Shown here: piece after piece, positions 33,776 through 44,900 of the stretch
Layout: each line of letters starts with the position of its first letter
How positions within the stretch are numbered: the stretch's first letter is position 1
Assembly (NCBI GenBank): GCA_023376005.1
Contig: CM042151.1
Span: 73,092,105-73,156,104, forward strand
Origin: Doryteuthis pealeii
Lineage: Eukaryota > Mollusca > Cephalopoda > Myopsida > Loliginidae
Length of the DNA stretch: 64,000 nt
Direction: 5' to 3'
Program-made: the position numbers and the translations under genes
The notes under the pieces: model-generated
The model's database searches: none
Seen by the model: the letters and a program-made list of their open reading frames with translations, nothing else
What the model was told of the DNA's origin: nothing

Positions 33776-34290
33776 AAAAAAAAGATGGTGTGAACACGAA
33801 GTATTGCCGAAATAAAATAAAATAAAATTCAGTCAACTCACTGAAAGACACGGATGAAAAAAAGTCATTTCTTTTCACTGTAAGTACTTCTAAAAAATCC
33901 TTTGATGATCCATTTAATTTACTAGTTGATTGTAGGGCCACCACCCATATAATTACTGATAAAACGAAATTTGTTCGTTTCAATGAAAATTTTAATGCAT
34001 CACAACATACTATTGAACTTGCAGATGGTACCAGAACCACAGGTTTGGTACATGGAAAAGGCGATGCCAAATTTTTAATAAAAGACAATAAAGGCATTAC
34101 TCATGAAACAATATTAAAAGATGCATTATATATTCCATCCTATAAGCAAAATATTTTTTCGGTACAGTCAGCGACCCAAAACGGTTTTTCCCTCCATTTT
34201 TATAAAAATGGCGCGAAACCCAAGACACCTAATGGATGTGTATGCGATATTAAAAAAACAAGGAAAGTTATATTTCCTAAATAACATAAA
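33776..34290 (+). pseudogene. copia protease region with altered active site
   Basis: Codons near 33916-33950 read LLVDCRATTHI where copia proteases have D-S/T-G-A-T-S/T-H. The catalytic triplet is therefore Asp-Cys-Arg. The downstream IELADGTRTTGLVHGKGDAK and DALYIPSYKQNIFSV are normal for the family. The protease would be inactive. Confidence 0.8.
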
Positions 34291-34299
34291 AACTATACG

Positions 34300-35345
34300 A
34301 ACTCATACTTTAAAAGAATGGCATAGTATCCTTGGACATTGTAACAAAGAAGATGTTTTAAAATTAGAACAAGCTGTAAAAGGCATGAAAATAAGTGATA
34401 AAAATAAATTCGACTGCAAAACTTGTACTCAAGGAAAAATGTGCCAATACAGAAATAGAAAAAGCCGATATAAAGGCAAATAAAATACTTGATTTGATTC
34501 ATTGTGATTTGGCAGGTCCTATTGAACCAATTTCATTAAATGATTCAAGATATGCAATAACTTTTGTTGATGACTACTCTGGATTAATAGTAGTTTATTT
34601 TCTTAAAAATAAATCAGAAGCAGCAGATGCAACAGAAAGATTTTTAGCTGATATGTCTCCCTATTGATCTATTAGAAGATTAAGAACAGACAATGCTCTT
34701 GAATTTACTTCTACAAAATTTAAAAATATTCTTGTAAAAAATAAAATAAAACATGAATTCTCAGCTCCTTATTCACCACACCAAAATGGTATGGCTGAAA
34801 GATCATGGCGATCACTTTTTTGAAACGGCAAGATGTCTATTGATTGAATCAAAATGACCAAAAAATTGTGGAATTATGCACTTAGAACATCAGCTTATAT
34901 AAGAAATAGATGCTTCAGTAGAAGAACTGGAAAAACTTCTTATGAAATGTTTACATCTCAAAAACCTGACATAAGCAATATGCATACATTTGGTAGTACA
35001 TGCTTTGCCTATATCCAAAATAAAACAAAATTGGATCCAAGGAGTGAACAAGGAATGTTTGTTGGATATGATCCAACAAGTCCAGCTTATCTCATTTACT
35101 TTCAAGACAGAAATGAAATTAAAAGAATAAGATGTGTATCTTTTCATGAAAGTCAACGATTTGATGAAGAGGAAAACAGCTATTTTGACTACCCCATAAA
35201 TAAAAACCCTGAATCACAGGATGATAATGATGAACAACTGGAAAATAAAAACCCTAAATCACAAAATGATAATGATAAAGAACTGCAAAATAAAAACACT
35301 GAATCACAAAATGATAATGAAGAAAAACTTTCTAAACGAAAAATT
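34300..35345 (+). pseudogene. copia integrase, broken into several frames
   Basis: The zinc-binding part reads WHSILGHCNKED and FDCKTCTQGKM. The catalytic core retains D (LIHCDLAGP), D (RTDNALEFTS) and E (SPHQNGMAERSW), with stops near 34665 and 34820 and a frameshift near 34480. From 34854 a 171-codon ORF holds the C-terminal part, including GMFVGYDPTSPAYLIYF. It ends in three tandem acidic/Asn repeats of about 50 bp (NKNPESQDDNDEQLE and variants). Confidence 0.85.
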
Positions 35346-35860
35346 AAAAAAACCCAAATATTTGGATGACTACATATTAAATGATGATTCAGACATATTA
35401 GACACAACAAACTGTTCAATTGATTATTGTTATGGAATAAAACTAAACAATGAAGAACAATTTAAAGCTAGATATGTAGCCAAAAGATTTTCACAAATAA
35501 AAAATGTGGACTATAAAGAGACTTTTTGGACAAAAACTTGTTTGCAAATTAAAAAAAAAGAAAGAAAGAAAGAAAGAAAGAAAGAAAAGTCTTTGTATGG
35601 ACTAAAACAAAGTGGAACAATTTGTTACACACTTTTTAACTAACCAGAACTTTTTTGAACAATCATTAAATAATTATTGTTTTTATTCAAATTATTATCA
35701 AAAATTAAATACAATTATTGCAACTCAAAAATTTTATAAAGCAATTTATCTCAAAATTTTAAGAGAATTTGTAAAACCTATTTTTAATCAAATTCAACAA
35801 GAGTTGTCTACCTTTAACTGTAAATTTTATTTTGACTTCATATAAGCTTATGGAGGTGAG
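35346..35860 (+). pseudogene. copia RT remnant with internal deletion
   Basis: KARYVAKRFSQIKNVDYKET (start of copia RT) runs into an (AAAG)n tract at 35553-35585. Directly after comes KSLYGLKQSG, a motif that normally lies well over 100 residues later. The YVDD catalytic motif and RNase H are absent. The last coding piece (LTNQNFFEQSLNNYCFYSNY) precedes a purine stretch (GGAGGTGAG) next to the 3' LTR. Confidence 0.85.
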
Positions 35861-36156
35861 TGTTAAGTTTTTTATGAGCTTATATTTCTTTAAATATATT
35901 TGATGTGACATCAGCAGGAGCCCAGACTTCCGCCCAAAGGTTTGTTCCCGCCTTTTTAACCCTTGTAAGAAATTGAATCAGTTCGTAATAAATCCTTGTT
36001 GAATTCACCTCGTGGTGTTAACCTCTGCTGACTTATCTTCATCCGTACCTTGTGTGACCAGCTCCTCACTTTATACTTTTACCTATTGTAAATTCTATTG
36101 TTATTTCACGCATTATTTTCACTCTGCACTCCTCTGCTACTTACCAAACCTCAACA
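35861..36156 (+). repeat. copia 3' LTR
   Basis: TGTTAAG...CTCAACA, 296 bp; lacks 7 bp present in the 5' LTR near position 30 and differs at about five other sites. Confidence 0.93.
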
Positions 36157-36177
36157 GCGGCCCTTGGAACTTTGGGA

Positions 36178-36795
36178 CCAGATGCTGCTGCTGATTGGGA
36201 GAGAGTGTATTTAAGTCCCGGTTTAACCCATTTATGTCCTCTGACGAGTTCCAGTTTTTGACCTCTTAAAGAGCCTGCCTTAGGAGAAAGAGCTTGGCAT
36301 ATTCCTTTCAAAGAAAGTCACATCTACCGAAGAACAGAGATTTGAGTCCCTCTGAGACTCAGTTGGTTTCAAGAAGAAAGAATTGGTGAAAGAGTTTGTC
36401 TTCTGAGAATAATCAACTTTCCTGCATCACAGAACAGAGTTGCTGTAGTAAACTATTTATCCCTCTCAAAGAACTATTTCTCTTTCTAAGAACTTTCATT
36501 TCGAAATTTTGTGACCTGGTCCGGTGGCTGGCCAGATTTGAAAAGAAAAAAGGAAAAAGTGATTTTTATATTTTCTTTTACTTTTAAATTTGTGTTTTCT
36601 TGTGTTACTTTGTATTTTAAGTTTTTTTATTCTATAGTAATTTTTTATTTTTTGTTACATAGAAGTCATCGGGCTTCTGCAAGTGGAATAATCTTGCAAA
36701 GTTCTTAGGCAAATGAATTGTTTTTTTTTTCGGCTTAGAGCGGTTATTTTTGTTATTTTTTCTGAGAACGTTATTTTTTTGTTTTAAAGTCGGGC
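36178..36795. repeat. LTR-like sequence (tentative)
   Basis: A TATA-like GTGTATTTAAGTCCC, a mixed middle and a T-rich end finishing CCCTGTTACAACA. This layout is typical of an LTR. The left part would have been split by the copia insertion. No coding, no proven duplication. From 36850 to 37370 only weak repeats. Confidence 0.3.
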
Positions 36796-37369
36796 CCTGT
36801 TACAACATAGAGTGCTAATTTTATTTCGAGGAGACAAACTCGAGTTTAAAATTCTGATAGAATATATATGTATATATTTATATATATATGTATACACGTA
36901 TAAATAAGTGTAGGTATGTATAAGCATGCAATAGATGGTCCAGTCTGTGTTTGGTCAAACAAAGTTTATAAAAGCAGTAAAGAGAAATTCTATAGAGAAG
37001 AAGAAAGAAAATAAAGATTAATAATTATGATAATCCCACTAAGGGACGGGTGGTCTGGATTTAGGCAAAGTTGGAATTTAGATGGAGGTCAAGATGACAA
37101 TAAATCTGACCAATGTTGGTGGTCTTTTCAAGCAAAGACATTTCAAATCACGCGGGGTTTGACAAAATTTCGGAGGATGAGATTTGAAACGAGAATTGGC
37201 AAGGGATGGAAAATTTGAAAGTCAGTTAAGTCAGATAAGAATCCAGGAGTGAATCAGTTAAGTTCAACTTTTAGCAGAGTCCAGTTGATCACAGATCAAA
37301 GTAGAAGTTCTGACAGTAGACAGAGCGCCCCCCTCTCGACCCGCCAGGATGACTAAGAAAAGAATAAGG

Positions 37370-37500
37370 AAGAATGCGAGTCGTGTATCTCTCTCTGACC
37401 ATTTTTGAATGTTGACCCTACTCTGTTGTTTGTTACACTCCTCTCTCTTTGTTGATTGTTTTGTTCTCTTTCGGCGGGGAGTTCCTGAGGCAGCATGACG
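37370..37500. repeat. Dispersed repeat shared with 41.9-42.0 kb
   Basis: ATCTCTCTCTGACCATTTTT, GAATGTTGACCCTACTCTG, TTGATTGTTTTGTTCTCTTT and CGGCGGGG match ATCTCTCTGGCCATTTTTGG, TTAATTGTTTTCCCTTTTGG and CGGG at 41905-42005. Confidence 0.5.
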
Positions 37501-37649
37501 TATACGACGGTTGAGGTCCAAAGCTAGTTGACGATACAAGATATGGCCAAAAAACGAAAGATGAACAGTAGCAGGAAATGCAGAGAGGTATGCAGCAGAA
37601 CGTGCAGAGAAGCCCCGACTCGCCAAAGGTTTAACAACTTACATTTTGT

Positions 37650-37880
37650 ATAGATTAAATAGAGTTTTGTACTATTTGTATTATTCGGACAATTGTCCTC
37701 CTCTTTATTGTTATCTGTATAACGTTTCGGCCGATGTGCCCTCCTGCCTTCTTCAGGTATTTCTTGTTGGACTCGAGAGCCTTCTCGAACTTGGAAACCT
37801 TCTTTTCGAACTCTGGAATGTTCTTGTCGTAATCGGGAGCTATCCCGGAAATTTGAACCCAACCCATTATTCAATCCACA
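37650..37880 (-). repeat. Penelope-like tail with hammerhead-like motif, minus strand
   Basis: Minus strand: TCCCGATTACGACAAGAACA, TTCGAGAAGGCTCTCGAGTC, then CTGAAGA (37756-37750), GGCAG, loop, CGGCC, GAAAC (ending near 37724), then GTTATACAGATAACAATAAA and GTCCGAATAATACAAATAG. Same layout as 25.5 and 38.5 kb. Confidence 0.6.
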
Positions 37881-38189
37881 GGGGTATCCTGTTCTCATTC
37901 CGCTAACCATAACTGGGTATAAGTGTTAATCTATGTTAATTATTATTCTGTGTTACTGTCGTCCTTGACCAGGATTGAACCTGCAGCCCAGAGATAACTG
38001 TCACTTAGAACTGTCTTAACCCAACGCCTATATCCACTACGTTATGTGTCCAATTGGACAATTGAGTGTGAATTTTGGGAACGTATAAACTTAATATCTT
38101 GTTTTACCTAGAATATGTATCTTTTTACTTATGTATGTTTTTTTTTTTACCTTGACTCATATTGTTTTTTTTTTTTTAAATCTAATGTA

Positions 38190-38420
38190 GCCTTTTTAAT
38201 TATTGGTTCCCATATTGTATTCATCTCTACACTTGGTCTACTGTGCGAGTAATTAACACATCTAGGAAGGACAATTTGTCGTTCTTTCTCCATTGTGAAC
38301 TGTATAGACGGACGGATTGGGTTCACATGATCCATTAGTATTTGAATATCATCCTGATGGGTCCAGAGAATGAATGGGTCATCAACGCATCTAGGCCACA
38401 TTGATGGCTTTAGTGATGTA
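38190..38420 (-). pseudogene. Penelope-like reverse-transcriptase fragment
   Basis: A minus-strand frame reads WPRCVDDPFILWTHQDDIQI and, 20 residues on, PSIQFTMEKERQ then LPRC. Penelope-like RTs have R-Y-V-D-D-x-F-x-I-W and I-Q-F-T-M-E-x-E...L-P-F-L-D. Here Tyr of YVDD is Cys. Only about 75 codons of the palm region remain; the frame continues into tail sequence on both sides. Confidence 0.7.
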
Positions 38421-38590
38421 GATCCTAAGTTCGAAAAGAAAGACTCCCGAATTAGAGAAGACTCCCGAGTCCGACAAAAATACCTGAAGAAGACCGGAGG
38501 CACATCGGCCGAAACGTTGTACAAATAACAATAAAGATCAGGACAATAGTCCGAATAATCTAAATAATCCAAATTATCAAGCCACAAGAA
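38420..38590 (+). repeat. Penelope-like tail with hammerhead-like motif, plus strand
   Basis: AAGACTCCCGAGTCCGACAA, then CTGAAGA (38484-38490), GACCG, loop, CGGCC, GAAAC, then GTTGTACAAATAACAATAAA and GTCCGAATAATCTAAATAAT. It directly adjoins the RT fragment, in opposite orientation. Confidence 0.6.
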
Positions 38591-38624
38591 AATAAGAATT
38601 CGTGGAGATATTAGCTCCTGTTCT

Positions 38625-38740
38625 CATAATGCATTAGGTTACTTAAACGAGAGTAACCCAACACAGAATATTCGGTAGGAAAAGAAAAGACAAGTCAATT
38701 AATAGCATATAACATTTAATTCAACAAACCTCAAGAAGGG
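38625..38740 (-). repeat. LTR-like repeat matching 47.69-47.79 kb
   Basis: Its reverse complement (TTGTTGAATTAAATGTTATA, CTACCGAATATTCTGTGTTG and GGTTACTCTCGTTTAAGTAA) matches 47700-47785 in order. From 38740 to 40030 no gene is recognised; two phrases CCATATTCACAC(T/C)AAGGTC occur 75 bp apart near 39850 and 39925. Confidence 0.5.
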
Positions 38741-40040
38741 AACTAAGTTCTTTCCCAAGAAAAGAATCACAATGTGATCGAGGACATCTAGAAATGTCTA
38801 AGTAACAAAGAGGTGGAAACCACTTAATATTTCTCGGTATTGGACATTTTATTATTTCCAAAAACCTGTATGATATTTTGCATGCCCTTTTTTGTCTGTC
38901 TTTCAATATCTCTTGTTTCGTATCTTGCTACAAAATAAACTAAAGAAAAGGCCCCTGTGTCTGGCTCCGGAAGCTGGACAACGGTCACGTGACACCCATA
39001 TCTGCCTCTTTTTTTTCTCAACCTGGGTCAATGGAAGGAGACATATCTTCTCACTGTGGCGAACAACCAGCAGATTGTCTTTACTTTCGGTGCGGACTGA
39101 AAAGAGCCCGTGCGGAAGCTAGATACTCAGACATTGGCCGGTCCCTACGAGAAATTGTATTGCAGAAGCGTGATTTACTGCTCTCTGTCGCCAGCCGAGA
39201 TCCCTTGGAGTGAAGCACGTGGTCTCAGTGAATACCTTTGGCGAGAAAGGACGTAATAGGTCGCGCAAAAACTAACTTCTGACGAGATAAGAACCGAGTA
39301 GCGATATACATGTGCCAAGAGGAAAGGGTCTTGCTTTCTGGCGAGAGAAGCAAGAATTACTGAAAAGACTTCACTTTTTTCTGTTCAGAAAAATCTAAGG
39401 CTAGAAGCCTTCGTGTTGCTTTCGAACTGTTTTTGTCTCTCCTGTGTGAGAGAATATATTTTTAGGGTCATTTTATCTACACCCTTACATTACCTGTAAT
39501 GTAACCTTCCTCCTTTTTTTTGTGTGAATATATTTCTGTAAATTGTTACTCGGCGCCTAAATTTAAAGGTCGGAATTCTTCTGAAAAGAAAAAAAAAATC
39601 CGACATCGAGTCTGGAAACAAAGGCAAAGCACCATGTGCGCCATTGAAAAGATGCGGCGACTACGTCTGTTCTCTTCAAGTTGTTTTTTTAAAAGAGGAA
39701 GAAACTTTGTGATTCCCCCGTCATATGACCAAAAACAGACTCCTGACGTAAAGGAGTCCCTCAAACCCCGTGACAAGGGAGACTACTCCATTTTGTCCCT
39801 CTTCACTCTATTTACTTGTATTTCTGTTTTGAAAATTTTAGTTCAGGGTCCATATTCACACTAAGGTCATAATTAGGGCATTTGTGCTTGACCTTGTACA
39901 AGTGGGGTACGAGGAAAATATACCATATTCACACCAAGGTCTTTTTCTAGTTCTGTATATTTTAGTAACTCTCTTTCATAAGAGATATACATTCACATTA
40001 TCATTTATTGTAACAGTGAAATAATAAATGTTATACATAC

Positions 40041-40134
40041 TTGGAATTGGGCCACAGCTCAATTTCACCATTCTTCTTATCATTCGGGTCCATTGCTTTA
40101 CAACTTTTGATAGTAATCAATTTATCTCCATTTT
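40041..40134 (-). CDS. ZP-like gene exon 5, ITIKSC strand
   Basis: This 94-nt exon has acceptor TTGTTGTTTCAG and donor GTATGTAT. It starts with two bases and ends with two bases. It encodes KNGDKLITIKSCKAMDPND (Cys 165), then KKNGEIELWPNS. In ZP proteins the strand ending I-x-x-C-x-A is followed by a loop and a second cysteine before the next strand. Here the expected second cysteine is absent (ELWPNS). Confidence 0.8.
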
Positions 40135-40194
40135 CTGAAACAACAAAAATACTTGCTTTTATTAAATTCTTTTAATTCATGGTCTTCAGTGTTG

Positions 40195-40755
40195 CATAAA
40201 GGAAGCAGGGATCTCTACACTCGACGGTAAGCTGCTAAAACATTCCCCGTTCCGAAGTAGTAATATCTCATCCACAGAAAGCGATGTTAATGCACGCACA
40301 GGGAAGGCATGGTCTGCTATAAACAGATTATTAGTCATATGGTTAAAGCGACAATTCTTCCAAGTTATGGTCGAGTCATTGCTACTGTATGGCTGCACCA
40401 GCTAGACCCTAATAAAATGCCTAGAGAATAAGCTAGGTAGGAGCTGTACAATAATGATGCGTGCGATCTTAAACAAATCGTGGAAACAACACCCCACGAG
40501 GAAGCCGCTGTATGGCCACTTACTTCCTATCACACAAACCATCCGAGGGAGACGAACAAGATATGTTGGATACTGCTTGAGAAGCAAAGATGAACTCTTA
40601 AGCGACGTTCTCCTGTGGAAGCTAGCACATGGGCACGCCAGTGCAGGCAGCGCCGTAAAGAGTTACATTAACCAGCTCAGTACGGATACTGGATGCTGAG
40701 CAGAGGACCTGCCGAGGGCAATGAATGATATCCACGCTGCTAGTACAACATGATT

Positions 40756-40787
<32 letters not shown>
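40195..40787 (+). pseudogene. LINE RT C-terminal fragment (family A)
   Basis: Frames read SSTESDVNARTGKAWSAINR, LLLYGCTS (stop), LENKLG, then an 81-codon ORF with KQHPTRKPLYGHLLPITQTI and DELLSDVLLWKLAHG. It ends in (GAT)n at 40750-40787. Stops interrupt it twice. Confidence 0.75.
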
Positions 40788-40869
40788 ACCTGTGCTAAAG
40801 AGCCCATGGTTTGTTTGCTTTCAAGCCTGTGGTAGTAATTATGATACTTGGGTGAGTTGATAGTTTTGC

Positions 40870-41080
40870 AATGTATGACACTACGTGTGTAGCACGATGC
40901 AATTGGGTTCACGCATGTGAGCAGAGATGTGTATGTGTGTATGTATGTATATGTGTGTGTGTGTATATAAATATAGAATCGGTTTTATGGATAAGTAGAT
41001 ATGTGTATATGAGATCAAGACAAGCCCCATATGAGTACATATATGTGTATACATGTATATCTGTGTATATATGTAATATC
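40870..41080 (+). repeat. Microsatellite-linked dispersed repeat (family D)
   Basis: GTAGCACGATGCAATTGGGT, (GTAT)n/(GT)n, TTATGGATAAGTAGATATG and AAGACAAGCCCCATATGAGT: the same layout as 32540-32760. Confidence 0.6.
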
Positions 41081-41440
41081 AACAAAAATGCGTATGGTTT
41101 GCAAAAGAAAAAATAGACAAGAATGCTTGGATTAATTTCGTTAATTTTAAAATAAACAAAGGCTGGAATTGTTGAGATGATAATTCCTTTTCGCTCGGTG
41201 AAATGAGGGTAGGCGTGTGGTTGAAAGTCAGTTCTGGCTCTGCGTGATACGAGGTGTGGTGTGGGTATTGTATGGTGTGACGCGGGGTGCGGTGTGGGTT
41301 AGGATGGCGGTTCCTTTATCTCGGCCATGTGTGTATCGGCTCTGGCTGTCTACGATTAACTGATTTTTTTTTACTTTAAGCCGGCTGTATATATAGCAAT
41401 TGAGAGGCTCGAGAAAGCCTTTGAAGGGTCTTGTGGGGAA

Positions 41441-41560
41441 GATTGAAAAATTAAATAGAAAATATACTTTTAATTGTTTATAAATTTTGTTTTTCTATTG
41501 GTTGAAAAATTAAATAGAAAATATATTCTTAATTGTTTATACATTTTGTTTTTCGACCGG
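41441..41560. repeat. 62-bp direct tandem duplication
   Basis: TTGAAAAATTAAATAGAAAA followed by TATACTTTTAATTGTTTATA and ATTTTGTTTTTC occurs twice head to tail with few differences. No coding. Confidence 0.8.
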
Positions 41561-41781
41561 AAGTTTTGCTGGAGCCTATTTGTTTTTGTTCATTTCAATT
41601 AGGCTACCGTGGAGTTAACATCCGATCGGTCAGTAACTTACGTTCTGTTCCGAAGTGTTTTGTTTTTGTTTTTCTTTTGTTTTTTCTTTTTAAATTGTTT
41701 TGTTGGTGAGTGGATGCATTGTGTTAGTAAAAATTGTGAATCAAGAAAGATATCTATTTCTGTTATAACATAAATATATAC

Positions 41782-41783
<2 letters not shown>

Positions 41784-41830
<47 letters not shown>

Positions 41831-41835
41831 CGTAT
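41784..41835. repeat. (TG)n microsatellite
   Basis: About 46 bp of uninterrupted TG. Confidence 0.9.
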
Positions 41836-41889
41836 ATATATATGTGTATATGGTCTTGACGAAGAGATAGAAAAGGATACGATGAATGA

Positions 41890-42247
41890 ATGGAATCGTA
41901 TACCTTATCTCTCTGGCCATTTTTGGATGTTCACCTTACCCTGTCTTTGTCTTTGTTTGTTGCACTCTCTTTCTCTCTTGTTAATTGTTTTCCCTTTTGG
42001 CGGGTTTGGACACAACAGCCAATCCAGACAATTGACCACCTTCGCCCAGTCCCCTTCACCTCATTAAAATTTCCTATCCCCGCCCCTCCTAAACTAAGAT
42101 ATCCCCCCCAAAAATTGAGTGATTTAAACCATTGTTTTTTTGGGAATATTTTGAGTAATATCTATGCTTTTACTTATGCCTGAAGATGCTGCAGTAATGC
42201 AGTTGAAATAAATTATCGCTATGAAGCAAATTTAGAGTTTTCCCTTC

Positions 42248-42290
<43 letters not shown>
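41890..42290 (+). repeat. Dispersed repeat ending in a CTGAAGA-hairpin-GAAA motif
   Basis: The left part matches 37.37-37.50 kb. Near 42180 it reads CCTGAAGA, then a perfect short hairpin (CTGCAGTAATGCAG), then TTGAAATAAATTATCGC, followed by (TA)n. The layout is like the Penelope-like tails above with a different stem. Confidence 0.5.
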
Positions 42291-42293
<3 letters not shown>

Positions 42294-42464
42294 AATTATA
42301 TGTTGATTAAGGAAGTAAAGACATTTGATGGAAATTCTTTTAAAGTTAATGGATTTTTATTAAAAATATTAAGAAAATGTTTTAGAAAATTATTTACTAT
42401 TTAAAAATGAAAATGGGTGATTTTTAAGGCATAATTATTACGGGACCTTTGAACCCTCATATCT

Positions 42465-42990
42465 CCGCCAATTCCCAAAATTAAGCAATATCTATGATAT
42501 CATTAAAATCTACGCATCGAAATCTATCAGAAAAGCCAATTGTTGTGGGGTTTTAAGGGATCAAAATAAAACAAAACGACGGGTAACAAATGTAGGAAAA
42601 TGTATTAACAAAAGAGTAGACAATTACAGTAAAGAGAAGTGGGAATTGCGTCCGACAAATAGAGTTACGAGCTGACTCGCATTGGCTTCCTCAAATCATA
42701 ATTGTTCCTGTTACTTATAGTAACCGTCGGTGCATTCCACTATAGTCTATAGGGTATATCACCTATAACACGAATAAAATCGATACCTAAAATTTTCACG
42801 AAATTGGTGATTTTGAGGTACTATAAGGGGGTGGGGTTAAGGGCTCATATATCCGCCAATTCTTCGAATTGAGCGCTTTCTTTGGCATCAATGAATTCTA
42901 AGGCATTATTAGGTGATCTTTGAAGGTGATCATATATCCGTCAATTGCCAACATAAATCAATTTCTTTGGTACCATTTTAATAAACAGTA
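42465..42990. repeat. Three diverged copies of a CATATATCCGCCAATT motif
   Basis: CTCATATCTCCGCCAATTCC (42472), CTCATATATCCGCCAATTCT (42846) and ATCATATATCCGTCAATTGC (42929), each followed by an AAATTRAGC-like phrase and a CTNTGGNATCAT-like phrase. Spaced 374 and 83 bp apart. Function unknown; no coding. Confidence 0.5.
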
Positions 42991-43279
42991 TGTTTAATTA
43001 ATTTTTTTATAACCCAAACAACAAATATACGAAGCATACAAAATACCCTTACAACAAAAAATCTATCTATGTAGATACGCACAACTGTCCTTTATATATG
43101 CAGAGAAGATGTGAAGGGGAAATGTCTACCTTAAGCGACAGATACAGTAGGGTTAGCAAAACGAATCTGCTGTTTTTTTAAGTGACTGCTTGACGCCAGC
43201 CCCAGCAAAAGTAGACCTATCAAATAATCTCTGATGTAAATATATGCCTGATTCAGTCTTACCAGAAATGCAATATGAA

Positions 43280-43357
<78 letters not shown>

Positions 43358-43639
43358 ATGTGTGTGTGTGTGTACGCGCGAATCTGTGATTAAAAATTGA
43401 GGAATAAAAGACAGATAAAATACAAACAACTTCATTCAATTGATATTTCGTCTCGTATATTTATTTGAGACAATGCCTACAGTGTGTTTTTTTACTGAAA
43501 AGGTGGTGGGAGAGGGAGAAGAGGAGGGGTTGGGTACATCGGAAGGTGTGAGGAAAAAGAACAAAAAGGGAAAGGGTGGTTATCTGTTATTCTTCAATTT
43601 CTAATATCATTTTGCTGGATTTTACCTTATCTGCTACTC

Positions 43640-43672
<33 letters not shown>
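43640..43672. repeat. (TA)n tract, left of SINE
   Basis: TA run ending at the SINE 3' tail. Confidence 0.85.
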
Positions 43673-43675
<3 letters not shown>

Positions 43676-43687
43676 TAAGTAAGTAAA

Positions 43688-44282
<595 letters not shown>

Positions 44283-44469
44283 CGTTAGCTACAGAAGTTA
44301 ACACTTCCTTAATTCTTATAGTGGAAATAAGGAAGCCAAGAAGTGTTGGATCATTTGTGTAGTCCGTATCTGTGATAATTCCTTTACAATATCATCAGCT
44401 TATTGCCTTTTCTGTGTAAAACTATTTTTCTTCATTAGGGAATTATTCTAAAATCTATTTGACTCATTG

Positions 44470-44605
44470 ACGAGAACCTAACAGGTACAACCACTCAGAT
44501 CAAAGTGGATCTGGGAGTAATGGAGATGAAGAGATACTTCACACTTCTAAGAGCTCAAGCACTGGAGCCTCGTCAGCAGATACAATTTAGTATTCCCCCT
44601 TTCTT
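44470..44605 (+). repeat. SINE-like repeat B, left part
   Basis: CACTCAGATCAAAGTGGATC, GAGATGAAGAGATACTTCAC and CTGGAGCCTCGTCAGCAGAT, matching 21062-21205 inverted. The right part of the same repeat appears at 45135-45215, so about 530 bp were inserted between them. Confidence 0.6.
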
Positions 44606-44619
44606 ATGCAAGGAAGAGA

Positions 44620-44900
44620 ATCCAGAGATGCATTTGATCATAGTTTTTTCTGGCTCTACTTATGAAAATGCCTCAAAGTTTGCCATCATAGTTTTGTTTG
44701 TAGTTTGAGATCTCGTTACCAGACCATAATCAACACCAGCTGGGTCACCAAGGTGAAGGTGTTCAATGTTGTGTTCGATACCTACTGATCCTTGGATCAT
44801 ATTGCTGACGATATGGTCAGGTACACCTTTCAGGTGTATTTCTTCATATGACAACTGATTCGGCAACAAAGGCTCTACTGGAAGATTTTGTTGAAATAAT
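44620..44900 (-). pseudogene. Unrecognised ORF inside split repeat B
   Basis: A minus-strand frame of about 85 codons reads LFQQNLPVEPLLPNQLSYEE, then GVPDHIVSNMIQGSVGIEHN and DYGLVTRSQTTNKTMM before a stop. I do not recognise it. No splice sites in phase with the neighbouring ZP exons were seen. It may be coding sequence of the element that interrupts repeat B. Confidence 0.3.

Larger units (their letters stand above)
32802..36156 (+). mobile_element. Ty1/copia LTR retrotransposon, defective, 5-bp target duplication
   Basis: Two LTRs (32802-33104 and 35861-36156) flank 2756 bp of interior. GCGGC lies directly outside both ends (32797-32801 and 36157-36161). The LTRs differ by about five substitutions and one 7-bp gap, so the insertion is fairly recent but not new. 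Domain order is gag, protease, integrase, RT remnant, which is copia order. The interior is short for the family because most of RT and all of RNase H are missing. It lies in intron 5 of the ZP gene, opposite in orientation. Confidence 0.93.

Noticed and set aside
32802..36156. Endogenous retrovirus
   Set aside because: Integrase precedes RT, the LTRs are short, the primer site is of half-tRNA copia type and there is no envelope gene, so it is Ty1/copia.
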